A DNA stretch of 64,000 nt from Rhizobium sp. 32-5/1 (GCF_029537235.1 NZ_CP120638.1:3970501-4034500), one strand, 5' to 3'. Positions 18,000-28,166 are shown, counted from the stretch's first letter. Program-made: numbers and translations. Notes: generated by a model from the letters alone, not told the origin.

Positions 18000-18812
18000 A
18001 TGCCGGGTTTCATCCTATCGATTTTCATGGGGCTTCTGTTCGTCACCGGCGCGCTGGCCATCGTCTTCAGCTGTTATGCACTTGCGCGTAAAGTGTTGGC
18101 GCCGGGTGCCGAGGGGGACAGAACCCATGATGCGGCCAACACGATCGCCGTGCGCATCGCTGCCCTGCATGGGCTTATTCTCGCTCTCGTCTATGCGCAG
18201 GAACTCGACGACTACAAAGGCATCCGCAACAACCTGATGGAAGAATCGGTTGCCATCGCCGATGTCTACAATGACGCGAAACGCCATGGCGGCCCGCTGG
18301 TGGTGCCGGTTCAGGAGGGGCTTGCACGCTACCTGATATTGGTTGTCGGCGAGGAATGGCAGATGCTCGGCCATCACCAGGGCCTGTCGCCAAAAGTATG
18401 GGCGGAATGGAACGGGGTCTACAACCGGCTTCTGGACCTGACGCCGACGACGGATCGGGAACGTTACCTGATCGAGCGCATGCGCAACCGCGTGACCGAG
18501 ATCGCCCGCTTCCGGCAGATCCGCGAGCAGACCGCCGGCGGTGGGTTCAGCGGCCTGTTCTGGGCGCCGGCGCTGATTGGCCTCGCCCTTCTGGCGGTGC
18601 CCTTTTATGTCTATCGGCCGTCGCGAACGCATATGATGCTGCTGTCGATCTTCGGCGCATATTCCGGCATCATCCTGTTCTTCATCTTCGCCTTCTCAAA
18701 TCCATTCACGCAGCCCGGCAAGCTCGAGCCGCGTCCCTTCCTGCACCTTCTGGAGGGCAACATCGGTAAGAGCCTGCCAGCCGGACAACCGCTAACCGAG
18801 CCCGGCTCATGA
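18000..18812 (+). CDS. membrane protein resembling DUF4239 (bestrophin-like)
   Basis: 270-residue membrane protein: an N-terminal helix ([20 protein letters not shown]), a second weaker one near [15 protein letters not shown], a soluble middle, and two C-terminal helices ([19 protein letters not shown] and [20 protein letters not shown]). The [13 protein letters not shown] and [10 protein letters not shown] pattern resembles DUF4239 proteins, but I am not certain. Its stop overlaps an upstream ATG of the nitrile hydratase alpha frame, so it is probably translated with it. Function unknown. Confidence 0.6.
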   Translation: MPGFILSIFMGLLFVTGALAIVFSCYALARKVLAPGAEGDRTHDAANTIAVRIAALHGLILALVYAQELDDYKGIRNNLMEESVAIADVYNDAKRHGGPLVVPVQEGLARYLILVVGEEWQMLGHHQGLSPKVWAEWNGVYNRLLDLTPTTDRERYLIERMRNRVTEIARFRQIREQTAGGGFSGLFWAPALIGLALLAVPFYVYRPSRTHMMLLSIFGAYSGIILFFIFAFSNPFTQPGKLEPRPFLHLLEGNIGKSLPAGQPLTEPGS

Positions 18813-18829
18813 AGAGCACCGAGGAAACC

Positions 18830-19459
18830 ATGCAACACGACGATCACCATCATCATCACGGCGACCATGACAACCACTTTTCGGAGATGCAGGCGCGGGT
18901 GAAGGCGCTGGAAACGGTGCTGACCCAGAAGGGGCTGATCGACCCGGCGGCGATCGACGCGATCGTTGAGACCTACGAGACGAAGATCGGGCCGCGCAAT
19001 GGCGCCCGCATTGTCGCAAAATCCTGGACGGAGCCGGATTTCGCCGATTGGCTGAAGGCTGACGCGACGGCGGCGATCGCCAGTCTCGGCTATTCCGGAC
19101 GGCAGGGCGAGCATATGCGGGCGGTGTTCAATACGCCCGATACGCACAATCTGATCGTCTGCACGCTGTGCTCCTGCTACCCATGGGCAGTGCTCGGCCT
19201 GCCGCCGGTCTGGTACAAGGCGCCGCCTTACCGGGCGCGTGCCGTGATCGATCCGCGTGGTGTGCTTGCCGAATTCGGCGTGGTGCTGCCGGAAACGACG
19301 AAGATCCGCGTCTGGGATTCGACGGCGGAACTGCGCTATCTCGTCATCCCCGAACGGCCAAGCGGCACGGAAGGTTTCGATGCCGAGCGCCTCGCAGATC
19401 TGGTGACCCGCGATGCGATGATCGGCACGGGGCTCGTGCGGCTGCCGGAGGCTGTGTGA
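18830..19459 (+). CDS. nthA: nitrile hydratase alpha subunit, cobalt type
   Basis: Metal-binding subunit of nitrile hydratase, which hydrates nitriles to amides. The claw motif CTLCSC (residues 111-116 counting from ATG 18830) ligates the metal; threonine at the second position marks the cobalt rather than iron type. The N-terminus is very rich in His and Asp ([14 protein letters not shown]) and may help metal loading. ATG 18830 has a good GAGGAA site; ATG 18809, overlapping the previous stop, is an alternative. The stop overlaps the beta subunit start. Confidence 0.93.
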   Translation: MQHDDHHHHHGDHDNHFSEMQARVKALETVLTQKGLIDPAAIDAIVETYETKIGPRNGARIVAKSWTEPDFADWLKADATAAIASLGYSGRQGEHMRAVFNTPDTHNLIVCTLCSCYPWAVLGLPPVWYKAPPYRARAVIDPRGVLAEFGVVLPETTKIRVWDSTAELRYLVIPERPSGTEGFDAERLADLVTRDAMIGTGLVRLPEAV

Positions 19460-20118
19460 TGAACGGTCCCCACGATCTTGGCGGTCAGCATGGCATGGGG
19501 CCGGTTGCTCCGGAAAAAGACGAACCGATCTTTCACGCCGAATGGGAAAAGCGGGCGCTCGGGGTGACGCTGTCCTGCGGCGCCTTCGGGGCCTGGACGA
19601 TCGACGAAAGCCGGCATGCCCGCGAAAACCTTGCGCCTGCGACCTATCTGTCGGCAAGCTATTACGAGGTCTGGACCCGGGCGCTGGAGACGCTTCTGCA
19701 GCGGCATGGTTTCGTTTCGGCAGCCGAGCTTTCTGCTGGGCAGATGCTCAACAAGGGTACGGAGCCAAAGCGAACCCTGACGGCGGAAATGGTACCGGCC
19801 GTTCTTGCCAAGGGTGGACCCTGCGACCGGCCACTGGACGCACCGCAGGCTTTTGCGGTGGGCGACCGGGTGCGCACGAAGAACTTCAATCCCGAGACGC
19901 ACACCCGCCTGCCGCGCTATGCAAGAGCCAAACGGGGGATCGTCGAGGCGGTGCAGGGGACTTACGTCTTTCCTGACGATAATGCCCATGGCAAGGGCGA
20001 AAATCCGCAATGGGTCTATACGGTGGTGTTCGATGCCAAGGAAATCTGGGGCGAGGGCGCCGATCCATCGCTGACCGTCTCGATTGACGCCTGGGAGAGC
20101 TATCTTGAACACGCATGA
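19459..20118 (+). CDS. nthB: nitrile hydratase beta subunit
   Basis: 219-residue beta subunit, opening [16 protein letters not shown] as in the family and ending in the SH3-like barrel (FAVGDRVRTKNFNPETHTRL, then PRYARAKRGIVE). It forms the active heterodimer or heterotetramer with the alpha subunit. Gene order alpha-beta is common for many rhizobial enzymes. TGATG coupling with nthA and overlap with the accessory gene indicate tight cotranslation. Confidence 0.93.
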   Translation: MNGPHDLGGQHGMGPVAPEKDEPIFHAEWEKRALGVTLSCGAFGAWTIDESRHARENLAPATYLSASYYEVWTRALETLLQRHGFVSAAELSAGQMLNKGTEPKRTLTAEMVPAVLAKGGPCDRPLDAPQAFAVGDRVRTKNFNPETHTRLPRYARAKRGIVEAVQGTYVFPDDNAHGKGENPQWVYTVVFDAKEIWGEGADPSLTVSIDAWESYLEHA

Positions 20119-20476
20119 CGCAAAACCGTCGCTTACGTTGTCGCCAGGCCTGCCGAAATCGCGCGAGGGTGAACCGGCCTTTGCCGAGCCCTGGCAGGCG
20201 GAAGCCTTTGCCATGACGGTGCATCTGCATGAAAAGGGCGTGTTTTCCTGGAGCGAATGGGCGGAGGTTCTGTCGCAGGAACTTTACCGGCCGGGGCGCC
20301 GCGCTGATGCGAGCGACTATTACGATTGCTGGGTCGCTGCCCTGTCGCGTCTGGTCACGGAACTGTCGATCACATCTGCAGCCCAGCTCGACGGCTTGAC
20401 CAAGCAATGGCAGCAGGCGGCGGAAGCCACGCCGCACGGTCAGCCGATCCGGCTGGAGAATGCGGCAAAACGCTAG
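20105..20476 (+). CDS. nitrile hydratase accessory protein (cobalt insertion)
   Basis: 123-residue protein resembling the N-terminal part of the beta subunit (EPWQAEAFAMTVHLHEKGVF, then SWSEWAEVLSQEL). This is the small activator family needed for cobalt incorporation into Co-type nitrile hydratases. TTG 20105 is preferred, with GGGAGAG before it, overlapping the end of nthB; an earlier TTG at 20084 is possible. No amidase gene, the usual next step, follows. Confidence 0.85.
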   Translation: MNTHDAKPSLTLSPGLPKSREGEPAFAEPWQAEAFAMTVHLHEKGVFSWSEWAEVLSQELYRPGRRADASDYYDCWVAALSRLVTELSITSAAQLDGLTKQWQQAAEATPHGQPIRLENAAKR

Positions 20477-20504
20477 GCTCCTGCCCTTTATGCCGCAAAA
20501 CTCG

Positions 20505-21703
20505 CTACAGATGCATGTCCGGCTTTTCATGACCGCCGGCCTTGCGGGCGACGAAGCGGGCAAGCGAGGGGCCGCAGGCCATGATGATCAGCAGGCGGGC
20601 GGTTTGCAGCGCCATGACGAAGGAGACATCGACATTGCTGGAGGCGGCGATGATGGCGACGGAATCCATGCCGCCGGGACTGGTCGCGAGATAGGCCGTC
20701 AGCGCATCGACGCCGGCAAATTGCGTGAGGAGAAACGCGAGAAAACCGCAAAAGGCCATGAGAAAAAGATCGACAGGACGATCGGCAACAGCGCGCGGCG
20801 GGCATGGGCGAGGATCGGCCGCGTAAAACCAAGCCCGATGTTCCAGCCGAGCATGGCGTAACTTAGCGCCAGCAGCCATTCGGGCAGTTCGATCGTCAGA
20901 TATCCCGTGGTGCTCAAGACCGTGCCGGCCACGAAGGGCACGAGGAAGATGCCGGCCGGGATGCGCAAAAACCGCCCGACGACGGCCCCTATGGTCGCCA
21001 CGGCGAGTGTCTTTGCGAAAGCTGCCGCGTCGATGGCGCCGAACCAGACGATCGCAGACGCTGCGGTGTCGCCATCGACCCAGAGATGGGCGACGATCGA
21101 GGCTGCGGCGGCGACGCAGACCACGCGAAGATATTGCATGAAGGCGACGAGCCTGATATCGGCCCCGAAAGCATCCGCCATGACAAGCATGGAGCTTGCG
21201 GCTCCGGCGGACGTGCCCCAGATCGCCGTGGTGCCGGGCAGGATGTTGAGGCGGCTCAGCGTCCAGCCGGAGAGCGTGCTCATCGCGATGACGGACAGGA
21301 CTAGACTGAGAAACAGCGGCCAATTGCCCAGAAAGGTCGAGAAGATGCCACCGTCAATGGCACCGGCAACCATCATGCCGATCATCGCCTGGGCGCAGAG
21401 ATAAAGCGGCCGGGGCAGGCGGATGGTACCGCCTTTGATGCCGACGATCGCAGCAGAGACCATCGGGCCTATCAGGAGGGCGGCCGGCAGTCCGAGCTGT
21501 TCCAGAAGAATGGAAAGGCCGAGCGACAAGGCGAGCAGGATGGTCCATTGCGCAATGGGAGGCTTGCGGCCGATGCCTGATGCGATGGGGGACGGCGGCA
21601 CTTCGGGTGGGGCAGGCGTCACGTAGGTTCTTTCGGTCGGATCGGCGCGCGGTAGTTTCGACGGCAGTGCTAACACGTGGGACAGCCGGACGATACGCGC
21701 CAT
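20505..21703 (-). CDS. AbrB-family membrane protein (frameshifted)
   Basis: Multi-helix inner-membrane protein of the AbrB/aidB-regulator family (PF05145 type): repeated GLPAALLIGPMVSAAIVGI and ATSPGGMDSVAIIA segments with about ten predicted helices. Despite the old name 'regulator', members look like transporters. The frame breaks near 20763-20767; adding one T on the coding strand turns VLSIFFS into SIFFLMAFCGFLAFLLTQFA and restores the end at 20505. The start is uncertain, since the first 50 residues are not membrane-like. It converges on the nitrile hydratase genes. Confidence 0.8.
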
Positions 21704-21831
21704 CTGTGGCGGATTCTGGCTGTTCCGGGTGGAATTTCAATCACCCGGAACAGGGAAGAGAGTTTCCGGAATCACGGCCGTTATGTGGCTCGGGGCGACA
21801 GGCCGGTGCAGAATCGGGCAATAGATCGGAG

Positions 21832-22959
21832 ATGGAATTTGCACCGCAACAGGACGAGGCCCTCAAGGCCGTTTCGCGCTGGCTGAAGGAAGGCCGCTCG
21901 CCACTTTTTCGGCTGTTCGGCTATGCCGGCACCGGCAAGACGACGCTGGCCCGGCATTTTGCCGAGCATGTCGAGGGCGAAGTGCTGTTTGCCGCCTTTA
22001 CCGGCAAGGCGGCTCAGGTGCTGCGCTCCAAGGGGGCGACGAATGCCCGGACGATCCATTCGCTGATTTATCGCCCACGCGGCGAGGAGGAAGTCTCCGA
22101 CGAGGAAACCGGCAAGACCTCGGTATCGCCGATGTTCTCGATCAACCGGCAGAGCCCCGTTGCCAAGGCAGCCCTGATCGTCGTCGATGAATGCTCGATG
22201 GTGGACGAGGCGCTCGGCAAGGACCTGATGAGTTTTGGCACGCCGATCCTCGTGCTCGGCGATCCCGGTCAGTTGCCGCCGGTCTCCGGTGGCGGCTATT
22301 TTACCAATGAGGAGCCGGACTATCTGCTGACGGATATCCACCGGCAGGCGCGCGATAATCCGATCATCCAGCTTGCCATGCATGTGCGCGAGGGCAAGGA
22401 GATCATGCACGGCGACTGGGGCACCGCGCAGGTGATTTCCAAGAACGAAGTGACGCAAAGCCTCGTGCTGGACGCGGACCAGGTTCTGGTCGGAACGAAC
22501 AAGACGCGGCGGCGCTACAATATGCGGCTGCGCGAACTGAAAGGTTTTGCGACAGAATACCCGCAATCCGGCGACAAGCTCGTATGCCTGCGCAACGATC
22601 CGGCCAAGGGCCTGCTCAACGGCTCGCTCTGGCAGGTGATGACCTCGTCCAAGGAAACGGTGAAGCCCGGCATCAATCTGATGATCCGTCCTGAGGACGA
22701 CGACATGGATCGTGGTGCTGCCAAGATCAAGCTGCTCAAGAGCGCATTCGAGAATGTCGAGGGTGAAATTCCCTGGGCGACGCGCAAGCGCTATGACGAA
22801 TTCGACTATGGCTATGCGCTGACCGTTCACAAAGCGCAGGGGTCGCAATGGAACAATGTGGTTCTTTTCGATGAGAGTTGGGCCTTCCGCGACACCCGCG
22901 AACGCTGGCTCTATACCGCGATCACGCGGGCGGCCGAGACGCTGACGATCGTGCGCTAA
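21832..22959 (+). CDS. RecD-like ATP-dependent helicase
   Basis: 375-residue superfamily 1B helicase similar to phage Dda and the RecD core. It shows Walker A GYAGTGKTTLA at about residues 30-40, motif II VVDECSMVD, motif III LGDPGQLPPV and motif VI-type YALTVHKAQGSQWNNVVLFD with the end LYTAITRAAE. ATG 21832 follows ATCGGAG. It stands alone, not next to recBC or add genes. Role in repair is inferred from family only. Confidence 0.88.
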   Translation: MEFAPQQDEALKAVSRWLKEGRSPLFRLFGYAGTGKTTLARHFAEHVEGEVLFAAFTGKAAQVLRSKGATNARTIHSLIYRPRGEEEVSDEETGKTSVSPMFSINRQSPVAKAALIVVDECSMVDEALGKDLMSFGTPILVLGDPGQLPPVSGGGYFTNEEPDYLLTDIHRQARDNPIIQLAMHVREGKEIMHGDWGTAQVISKNEVTQSLVLDADQVLVGTNKTRRRYNMRLRELKGFATEYPQSGDKLVCLRNDPAKGLLNGSLWQVMTSSKETVKPGINLMIRPEDDDMDRGAAKIKLLKSAFENVEGEIPWATRKRYDEFDYGYALTVHKAQGSQWNNVVLFDESWAFRDTRERWLYTAITRAAETLTIVR

Positions 22960-23093
22960 CCGGCGTTTGCAGACATGGGAGCGCATTCGATTTGAATGTC
23001 GGTGTTTCCGCGTGCACTCTCGCGGGAGAATGCCAATACGATTGAACCCGGATCGTCATTGAACATCAATGGCGGAAAACACAGGCGCTTCCC

Positions 23094-23531
23094 ATGGCAA
23101 CTCCATTCACCCTTGTCGGCATTGATCACGTCGTGCTTCTGATCGACGATATGGATCGTGCGCTCAAATTCTATTTCGACGTCATGGGCTGCGTGCCGGG
23201 TTATTCCTACCCGGCGCTCGGAATGGAACAGGTCTGGTGCGGATCGTCGCTGATCGTCTTGTGGGACACAACCCATCCCGGCGCACAAAAGGCGGTGCCT
23301 CCTGTCGCCGGTGGCCGCAATGTCGATCACATCTGTATTGCCACCAGCCCTTTCGATCACGACGCGCTGCGGACGCATCTGGCAAGCCATGGGGTCGAAA
23401 TCCTGCAGGAGGCTTTCCACGGCGGTGCCCGCGGCATGGGGCATTCGTTCTATATCCATGATCCTTTTGGAACCAAAATCGAGATCAAGGGCCCCGGCGA
23501 ATATCCCGATGGGCGCGATCTGTCCCGGTAG
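23094..23531 (+). CDS. VOC/glyoxalase-family protein
   Basis: 145-residue protein of the vicinal-oxygen-chelate fold with the paired beta-alpha-beta-beta-beta modules: GIDHVVLLIDDMDRALKFYF first, and NVDHICIATSPFDHDALRTH second. Metal ligands H11, probably H76 and the late E in GTKIEIKGP are in place. Such proteins include dioxygenases, lyases and fosfomycin-resistance enzymes; the substrate cannot be told from sequence. It converges on the chemoreceptor gene. Confidence 0.8.
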   Translation: MATPFTLVGIDHVVLLIDDMDRALKFYFDVMGCVPGYSYPALGMEQVWCGSSLIVLWDTTHPGAQKAVPPVAGGRNVDHICIATSPFDHDALRTHLASHGVEILQEAFHGGARGMGHSFYIHDPFGTKIEIKGPGEYPDGRDLSR

Positions 23532-23584
23532 ACCGATCCTGCCGGGCCAGAAGGTCCGGCAGTTCGGGTGGCCACCCCTGCCGT

Positions 23585-25408
23585 TCAGCTGGCGCGGCGC
23601 ATTGATGTCTGGTCGCTATGCGCGGCGTTGTTCGAGATCCGGAAGCTGCGGATCAGGTTCAACAGATCTTCCGTGTCGCTCGCCAGAAGTTCGGCGGATG
23701 CGGTCGTTTCCTCGGCCATGGCAGCGTTCTGCTGGGTTGCGACGTCGAGCTGGTTGACCGTGCTGGAGATGCTACGCAGCGTTGTGTCCTGTTCTGACGC
23801 GCTGTGGGCGATCTTGCTGACGATGTCGTTAGCGCTCTTGATCTGGGCCGATATGCGCTTCAGTGCTTCACCGGCCTCACCGACAAGACGCACGCCCGAC
23901 GCTACCTGTCCGGATGAGCGGGCGATTTGCACTTTGATTTCCTTGGCGGCAGCAGCAGAGCGCTGGGCGAGTTCACGGACTTCCTGGGCGACCACGGCAA
24001 AGCCCTTGCCGGATTCTCCGGCCCGTGCCGCCTCGACCCCTGCGTTCAGGGCCAGAAGGTTGGTCTGGAAGGCGATTTCGTCGATGACGCCGATGATCTT
24101 GCCGATTTCGTCAGAAGAGCTTTCGATGCCGCCCATGGCCTGGATTGCCTGTTCCACGATTTCGTCGCTGTGGCTTGCTTCTCCGCTCACTGAGGTCACG
24201 CGTTTGGCCGCGTCGTGCGCCCCTTCGGCCGTCTGCCGCACGGCCACGGCGAGTTGGTCGAGGGCTGCCGATGCTTCCTCGAGGTTTGCGGCCTGCATTT
24301 CCGTGCGTTTTGCCAATTCGCCGGAAGCGCGGCGGATTTCTTCCTTGCTGCCGCTAATGTCTGCGCCCTTCATATTGACCCGCGACATCGCAGCCTCAAG
24401 GCCGGACAGCGCCGTGTTGAAGTTGTCGCGCAGGGTTGCGTAGCTGGGGCCAAGATCGGCGCAACGTACGGTCAGGTCGCCTTGGGCCAAGCCCTCGAGC
24501 GTCACGCCGATCGTGGCGACAACGCGGGCTTGCAAGGCGGCTTCCGCCTGCTGTGCCTGGACGTTCTGCTGGCGCTCGGCGTTGATTTCCTCGTCCTGCT
24601 CCTTCTGGCGTCTGGCCAGAGCGTGACGATCTCTGATCTTGTCCTGAAGCGAGAGCGTGGCCTTCGCCATCATGCCGACTTCGTTGCTAAGATCGGTGTG
24701 TGGGATGGTGCGGTTCACATCCTCGTCCGCCACGGCTTCCAAGGCACTGTGAATGGCTGCGAGCGGCCCGGTGATTCCACGAATGACATAGAAGGCGGCG
24801 GCAGTGCCAAGCAGGAGAACGACCAGCCCCGCCGATACGGCCTTCCAGATCGTCGCATTCACCTGGGCGTCCAGATCGTCGATATAGAGGCCCGTGACGA
24901 CGACGACTTTCCAGGGATCGAAGGCAAGGGCATAGGCGCTCTTGCGGAACAACGCGTCTTCCTTCGCGCCCGGCTTGGGGCCGTAGAAATCCGTACGGCC
25001 GCCACCCTGCTGTCCCAGCTTCACCAGTTCTTCGCGATACAGGTGACCCGTCGGATCCGGCTTGTTCTTCAGGTTTTGGCCGACCTTCTTCTTGTCGAAG
25101 TGGAACATCATATTGACGTCATAGTCATAGCCGAAGAAATAGCCGTCGGGATTGTATTTCATGCCGTTGATGAGAGCGAAAGCCTCTGCTTTTGCCTGTT
25201 CCTGCGTCAGGGTTCCAGCCAGTTCGCGCTCGCGAAACTGTTTCAGGATCGAGACGGCGGTTTCGGTCTCGGTCCTCAGCATCTCATAGCGCTCGTTGTA
25301 CAGCGCTGCTGTCGAGGCGGCAATCTGGAAATACACAGTTGTTGCGAACATGCCGATAAGGGCGAGGACCAGAAGGATGAGCTGGCGTGAAATCTTGAGG
25401 TTTCTCAT
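23585..25408 (-). CDS. methyl-accepting chemotaxis protein
   Basis: 607-residue chemoreceptor. Helix 1 lies at about residues 8-30; a single periplasmic Cache domain includes NGMKYNPDGYFFGYDYDVNM; helix 2 is AVSAGLVVLLLGTAAAFYVI; then HAMP and a signalling coiled coil whose tip is EIAFQTNLLALNAGVEAARA followed by GESGKGFAVVAQEVR. ATG 25408 (MRNLKISRQL) is chosen over the longer frame. sCache_2 receptors often sense small organic acids. No other chemotaxis gene is nearby. Confidence 0.93.
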   Translation of the reverse strand: MRNLKISRQLILLVLALIGMFATTVYFQIAASTAALYNERYEMLRTETETAVSILKQFRERELAGTLTQEQAKAEAFALINGMKYNPDGYFFGYDYDVNMMFHFDKKKVGQNLKNKPDPTGHLYREELVKLGQQGGGRTDFYGPKPGAKEDALFRKSAYALAFDPWKVVVVTGLYIDDLDAQVNATIWKAVSAGLVVLLLGTAAAFYVIRGITGPLAAIHSALEAVADEDVNRTIPHTDLSNEVGMMAKATLSLQDKIRDRHALARRQKEQDEEINAERQQNVQAQQAEAALQARVVATIGVTLEGLAQGDLTVRCADLGPSYATLRDNFNTALSGLEAAMSRVNMKGADISGSKEEIRRASGELAKRTEMQAANLEEASAALDQLAVAVRQTAEGAHDAAKRVTSVSGEASHSDEIVEQAIQAMGGIESSSDEIGKIIGVIDEIAFQTNLLALNAGVEAARAGESGKGFAVVAQEVRELAQRSAAAAKEIKVQIARSSGQVASGVRLVGEAGEALKRISAQIKSANDIVSKIAHSASEQDTTLRSISSTVNQLDVATQQNAAMAEETTASAELLASDTEDLLNLIRSFRISNNAAHSDQTSMRRAS

Positions 25409-25603
25409 GTTTGTCTCGCACGGTTCGGCAGCGGGCAGGCTGGCTGCTCGAAATAAAACGCTAAAATACAGGGGTAAAAAGGGCGCAAAAGCGCTGGCGG
25501 AAATCATTCCCGCCCCCAGTAAGCCGGAAGATGCTTAATATTTTATTTTAGGCGAAAGTAATTTTCGCGGTTGTTTCACTATTGCGGCTTGGCAGTAGTC
25601 TAC

Positions 25604-26275
25604 TCAGTCTGTTGCCACGTGACCGAGCAGAACAGCCTTGGCGACCGCCTGAAAGCGGTTGTGGCCGTTGAACTTGCGGATGATATCGGATTCCAAGGTC
25701 AGCACGGCCGTAATGTCCATGTCCATCAGAACGGCTATGCGGTGTGCCGGATAGCCTTCCGCCATGAACCCGAGACATTTGAGCTCGATGGGCGAAAGAT
25801 GGATGCACGGTGCCGGCAGGGCCCGCTCGCTGTCGCCTTCTGCTGCGGATTCGAGCAATTCGCTGATGCGTTGCATCTGGCGGCGCAATATGGATTGCTG
25901 GGCGCCAAGTTCGCGTTTGCGGGCATGCAGCGCTGTTTCGAACATCTGATCAGCTTCGGATTGATCTGATGTGCCGGACAGGGTGTCCATGAGCTCCTGG
26001 ATGGCGGAGATCGGCATGTCGATCTCGCGACAGGCATTGATGACGGCCATGCGCCTGACGTCGTCTGCATCATAGACGCGCATCGGTCCGACGCGCTTGG
26101 CCGACAGCAGGCCCTTTTCCTCGTAAAAATGCAAGGTTCGATGCGTGACGCCGAAGGCATCGGCCATGTCGGCAATGGCGACCTGGTTTTCCGCGATCGT
26201 ACCGGGAAGGGGAAGATGCGGCAGAAAACCCGTGCTTTGTTGGTCCTTGCGGACGGCCATGATCTTGTCTTGCAT
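25604..26275 (-). CDS. MerR-type regulator with C-terminal LuxR-like HTH
   Basis: 223-residue regulator with two DNA-binding regions. Residues 31-98 form a MerR helix-turn-helix (IADMADAFGVTHRTLHFYEE, then KGLLSAKRVGPMRVYD). Residues 105-145 are a probable coiled-coil dimerisation helix. Residues 158-220 (HLSPIELKCLGFMAEGYPAH ... FNGHNRFQAVAKAVLLG) follow the LuxR/GerE pattern. It has no cysteine set for metal sensing. ATG 26275 follows GGAAAGC; a TTG three codons earlier is possible. It is upstream of and on the same strand as the chemoreceptor, 195 bp away. Confidence 0.78.
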   Translation of the reverse strand: MQDKIMAVRKDQQSTGFLPHLPLPGTIAENQVAIADMADAFGVTHRTLHFYEEKGLLSAKRVGPMRVYDADDVRRMAVINACREIDMPISAIQELMDTLSGTSDQSEADQMFETALHARKRELGAQQSILRRQMQRISELLESAAEGDSERALPAPCIHLSPIELKCLGFMAEGYPAHRIAVLMDMDITAVLTLESDIIRKFNGHNRFQAVAKAVLLGHVATD

Positions 26276-26634
26276 GCTTTCCAATGCCCCCGATTGCAGT
26301 ATGCCTGCGGCCGTCGGATGGAAACCGATGTCCGTGCAGGATCAGCAAACAGGGCTGTCCCGACGGCTTGTTCTGAAAAATTCCAGAATCCTGCCTGCCC
26401 CCGATAGTGCACTCCGGTCCTTAACGGAAACGCTGAACATTGTGCTTGCCTGATGAGCAACCAGGCCGATCCTCCCGACTTACAGCTTCACGGTATACGC
26501 GCGCCACATATTTTAAAAGTCCGTAATATTGGGGATAAAAACCCGCATTTTACGACGGTTTCGCCGAAAAATACCAGATTTTCCGGCGATTTCTCATATT
26601 TTTGGTAAAACTATACTGTGGAGGGAAACTTAAC
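26276..26634. other. intergenic region upstream of the MerR-type gene
   Basis: About 360 bp, AT-rich in its right half. It should hold the MerR-type promoter. The right half contains a hairpin pair described separately. I see no further coding frame. Confidence 0.4.
26541..26589 (-). terminator. tandem hairpins after the winged-helix gene
   Basis: A stem of 12 bp with one mismatch (26561-26572 with 26578-26589, 5-base loop) and an adjacent weaker AAACC/GGTTT hairpin that on the minus strand runs into TTTTTA. Position suggests termination of the gene ending at 26635. Confidence 0.45.
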
Positions 26635-27820
26635 CTACCGGTCGAGAATGCCAGGTAGTGCGCTGGCGCTGATCACGAAGGTAAGGCCCTTGCGATGGGC
26701 CGGCGACAGCTGTTCCTGGCAGGTATTTGCGACCTGGAACGTCTCTTTTGTCTGAATCCGGCGATATGCATCGGTGCTGACCATGCAGTTCATCAAACTG
26801 CTCTGGATGTTTTTTCTGTCGCGAAGCGAAAGATGTCGCCGCGCACGGATAGAATACGGGAGACGAGGGACACGCTTTCGAAGAGAATATCGGTCTCGTC
26901 CGTCAGACGTGCTTCGCCGATCATCTCGGTCATGAGTTTCTCGCCGGATTTGTCGTTCACGAGCGTAACGATCAATGCCGAAGGCGATACCTGTTGCGAG
27001 ACCTCAATCGTGAACAACAGCGGTGAGAGCGTCTGATTGTCCGTCACCCGCTTCATCGGACCGCTCGTCTTTTCGATCGTGTTATAGTTCGTGGAGGCCT
27101 CGCGCACCGCATTGGCGAATTCGGTAGCCTTTCCAGCCGCGGGCCAGGTGGACCGGACCGTCAGGCGGGGCAAGGCGTGAGAAATTCTCTGAGGCGCGTG
27201 AATGATGGCGGAAAGTGTCGCATTCGCTTCGATATTGCCGGTCATACCGGGGAGGTCAGCGGAGCAAGGAGAAGCAGCGGCAGGACCGATAGGAGGGAAA
27301 GGGGTGAGGATAGTGGCGCGGGCAGCCAAGCCGGCGCTTTGTTCGTCGGTCTTTTGGGAGCACTGGCGGAACGCACTTCAACGGTCGAGGGGGCCGGTAT
27401 GGACACGGATTGTGCCTCGCGCTCGGAAGCGGCAGTCCACGGCTCGTCTTGAGGCTGGCGCTGATATTCAAGAACCTGCCGATGATATTCGGGAACATAG
27501 GTTCCTTTTGGAATAATGATCTTCCATTTTTCACTTCTGCCTTCGCCGGCGTAATAGGCGTCGAGCAGTTTGCGAAGTTTACCTGCGTGAACCCGCACGA
27601 GGGGATCGCTGTCGGCATTGAACGCCTGGGGACGCCCGAACACGTCGATGCCGATGGTATAGCCCTTCAACTGTTGGCCGGCGCCCTCCAACTCCTTGGT
27701 GACGACATAGCGGAAGAAGGCCCGCAGGCGCTCGGAGCGGGCAAATATCGCGCTGGAGACGATGCGGTCCAACAAGTACCGGATCGTCTCATCGCAGGGT
27801 CTCTCGGCCTGTACGGTCAT
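26635..27820 (-). CDS. winged-helix-like domain membrane protein (two frameshifts)
   Basis: Starts MTVQAERPCDETIRYLL. Residues 10-110 contain RLRAFFRYVVTKELEG and LKGYTIGIDVFGRPQAFNAD, then DPLVRVHAGKLRKLLDAYY and IPKGTYVPEY, a domain widely found at the N-terminus of rhizobial cyclase- or TPR-linked proteins and resembling CadC-type DNA-binding folds. A hydrophobic segment (about residues 172-190) follows, then a periplasmic-like part. The frame breaks twice: in a C run at about 27245 and an A run at about 26812. Adding one base at each gives one protein of about 395 residues ending at 26635 with two cysteines (NCMVS, NTCQEQ). Function not established. Confidence 0.6.
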
Positions 27821-28166
27821 TGGCTTTTCATGCCGTTCATAGAAGGCTTATCCCAATAAGATCTCGATCCGCGCATTTATGCAGACGAAAATTCGTTTAA
27901 AAGCTTACGCAAGAGGCGCGTGGACTCTGCAGTTTGGCGAAAACCAGCGGCTACGAAGGTGCCTCTCACCCAATTGAGTCGCCATTAAAACGGATTTTCC
28001 AGCCCTTGTCAGGTGCGATGCTCATTAAACTTGAGTATTACAGGATATATTGAATCATAACTTTTCGTCGATTTTGCGACCGCCATAGTGCGCTTCGATT
28101 GCGGGTCTGCGGACGAAGCGTTAGAAGTAGCGCGGCACCTGTCGCCGTCCGATTGAAAGCTACGAA
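27821..28166. other. intergenic region between winged-helix gene and pdxJ
   Basis: About 350 bp between divergent genes; both promoters should lie here. No convincing -35/-10 pair or RNA motif stands out. AT-rich around 28020-28060. Nothing else seen. Confidence 0.4.
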
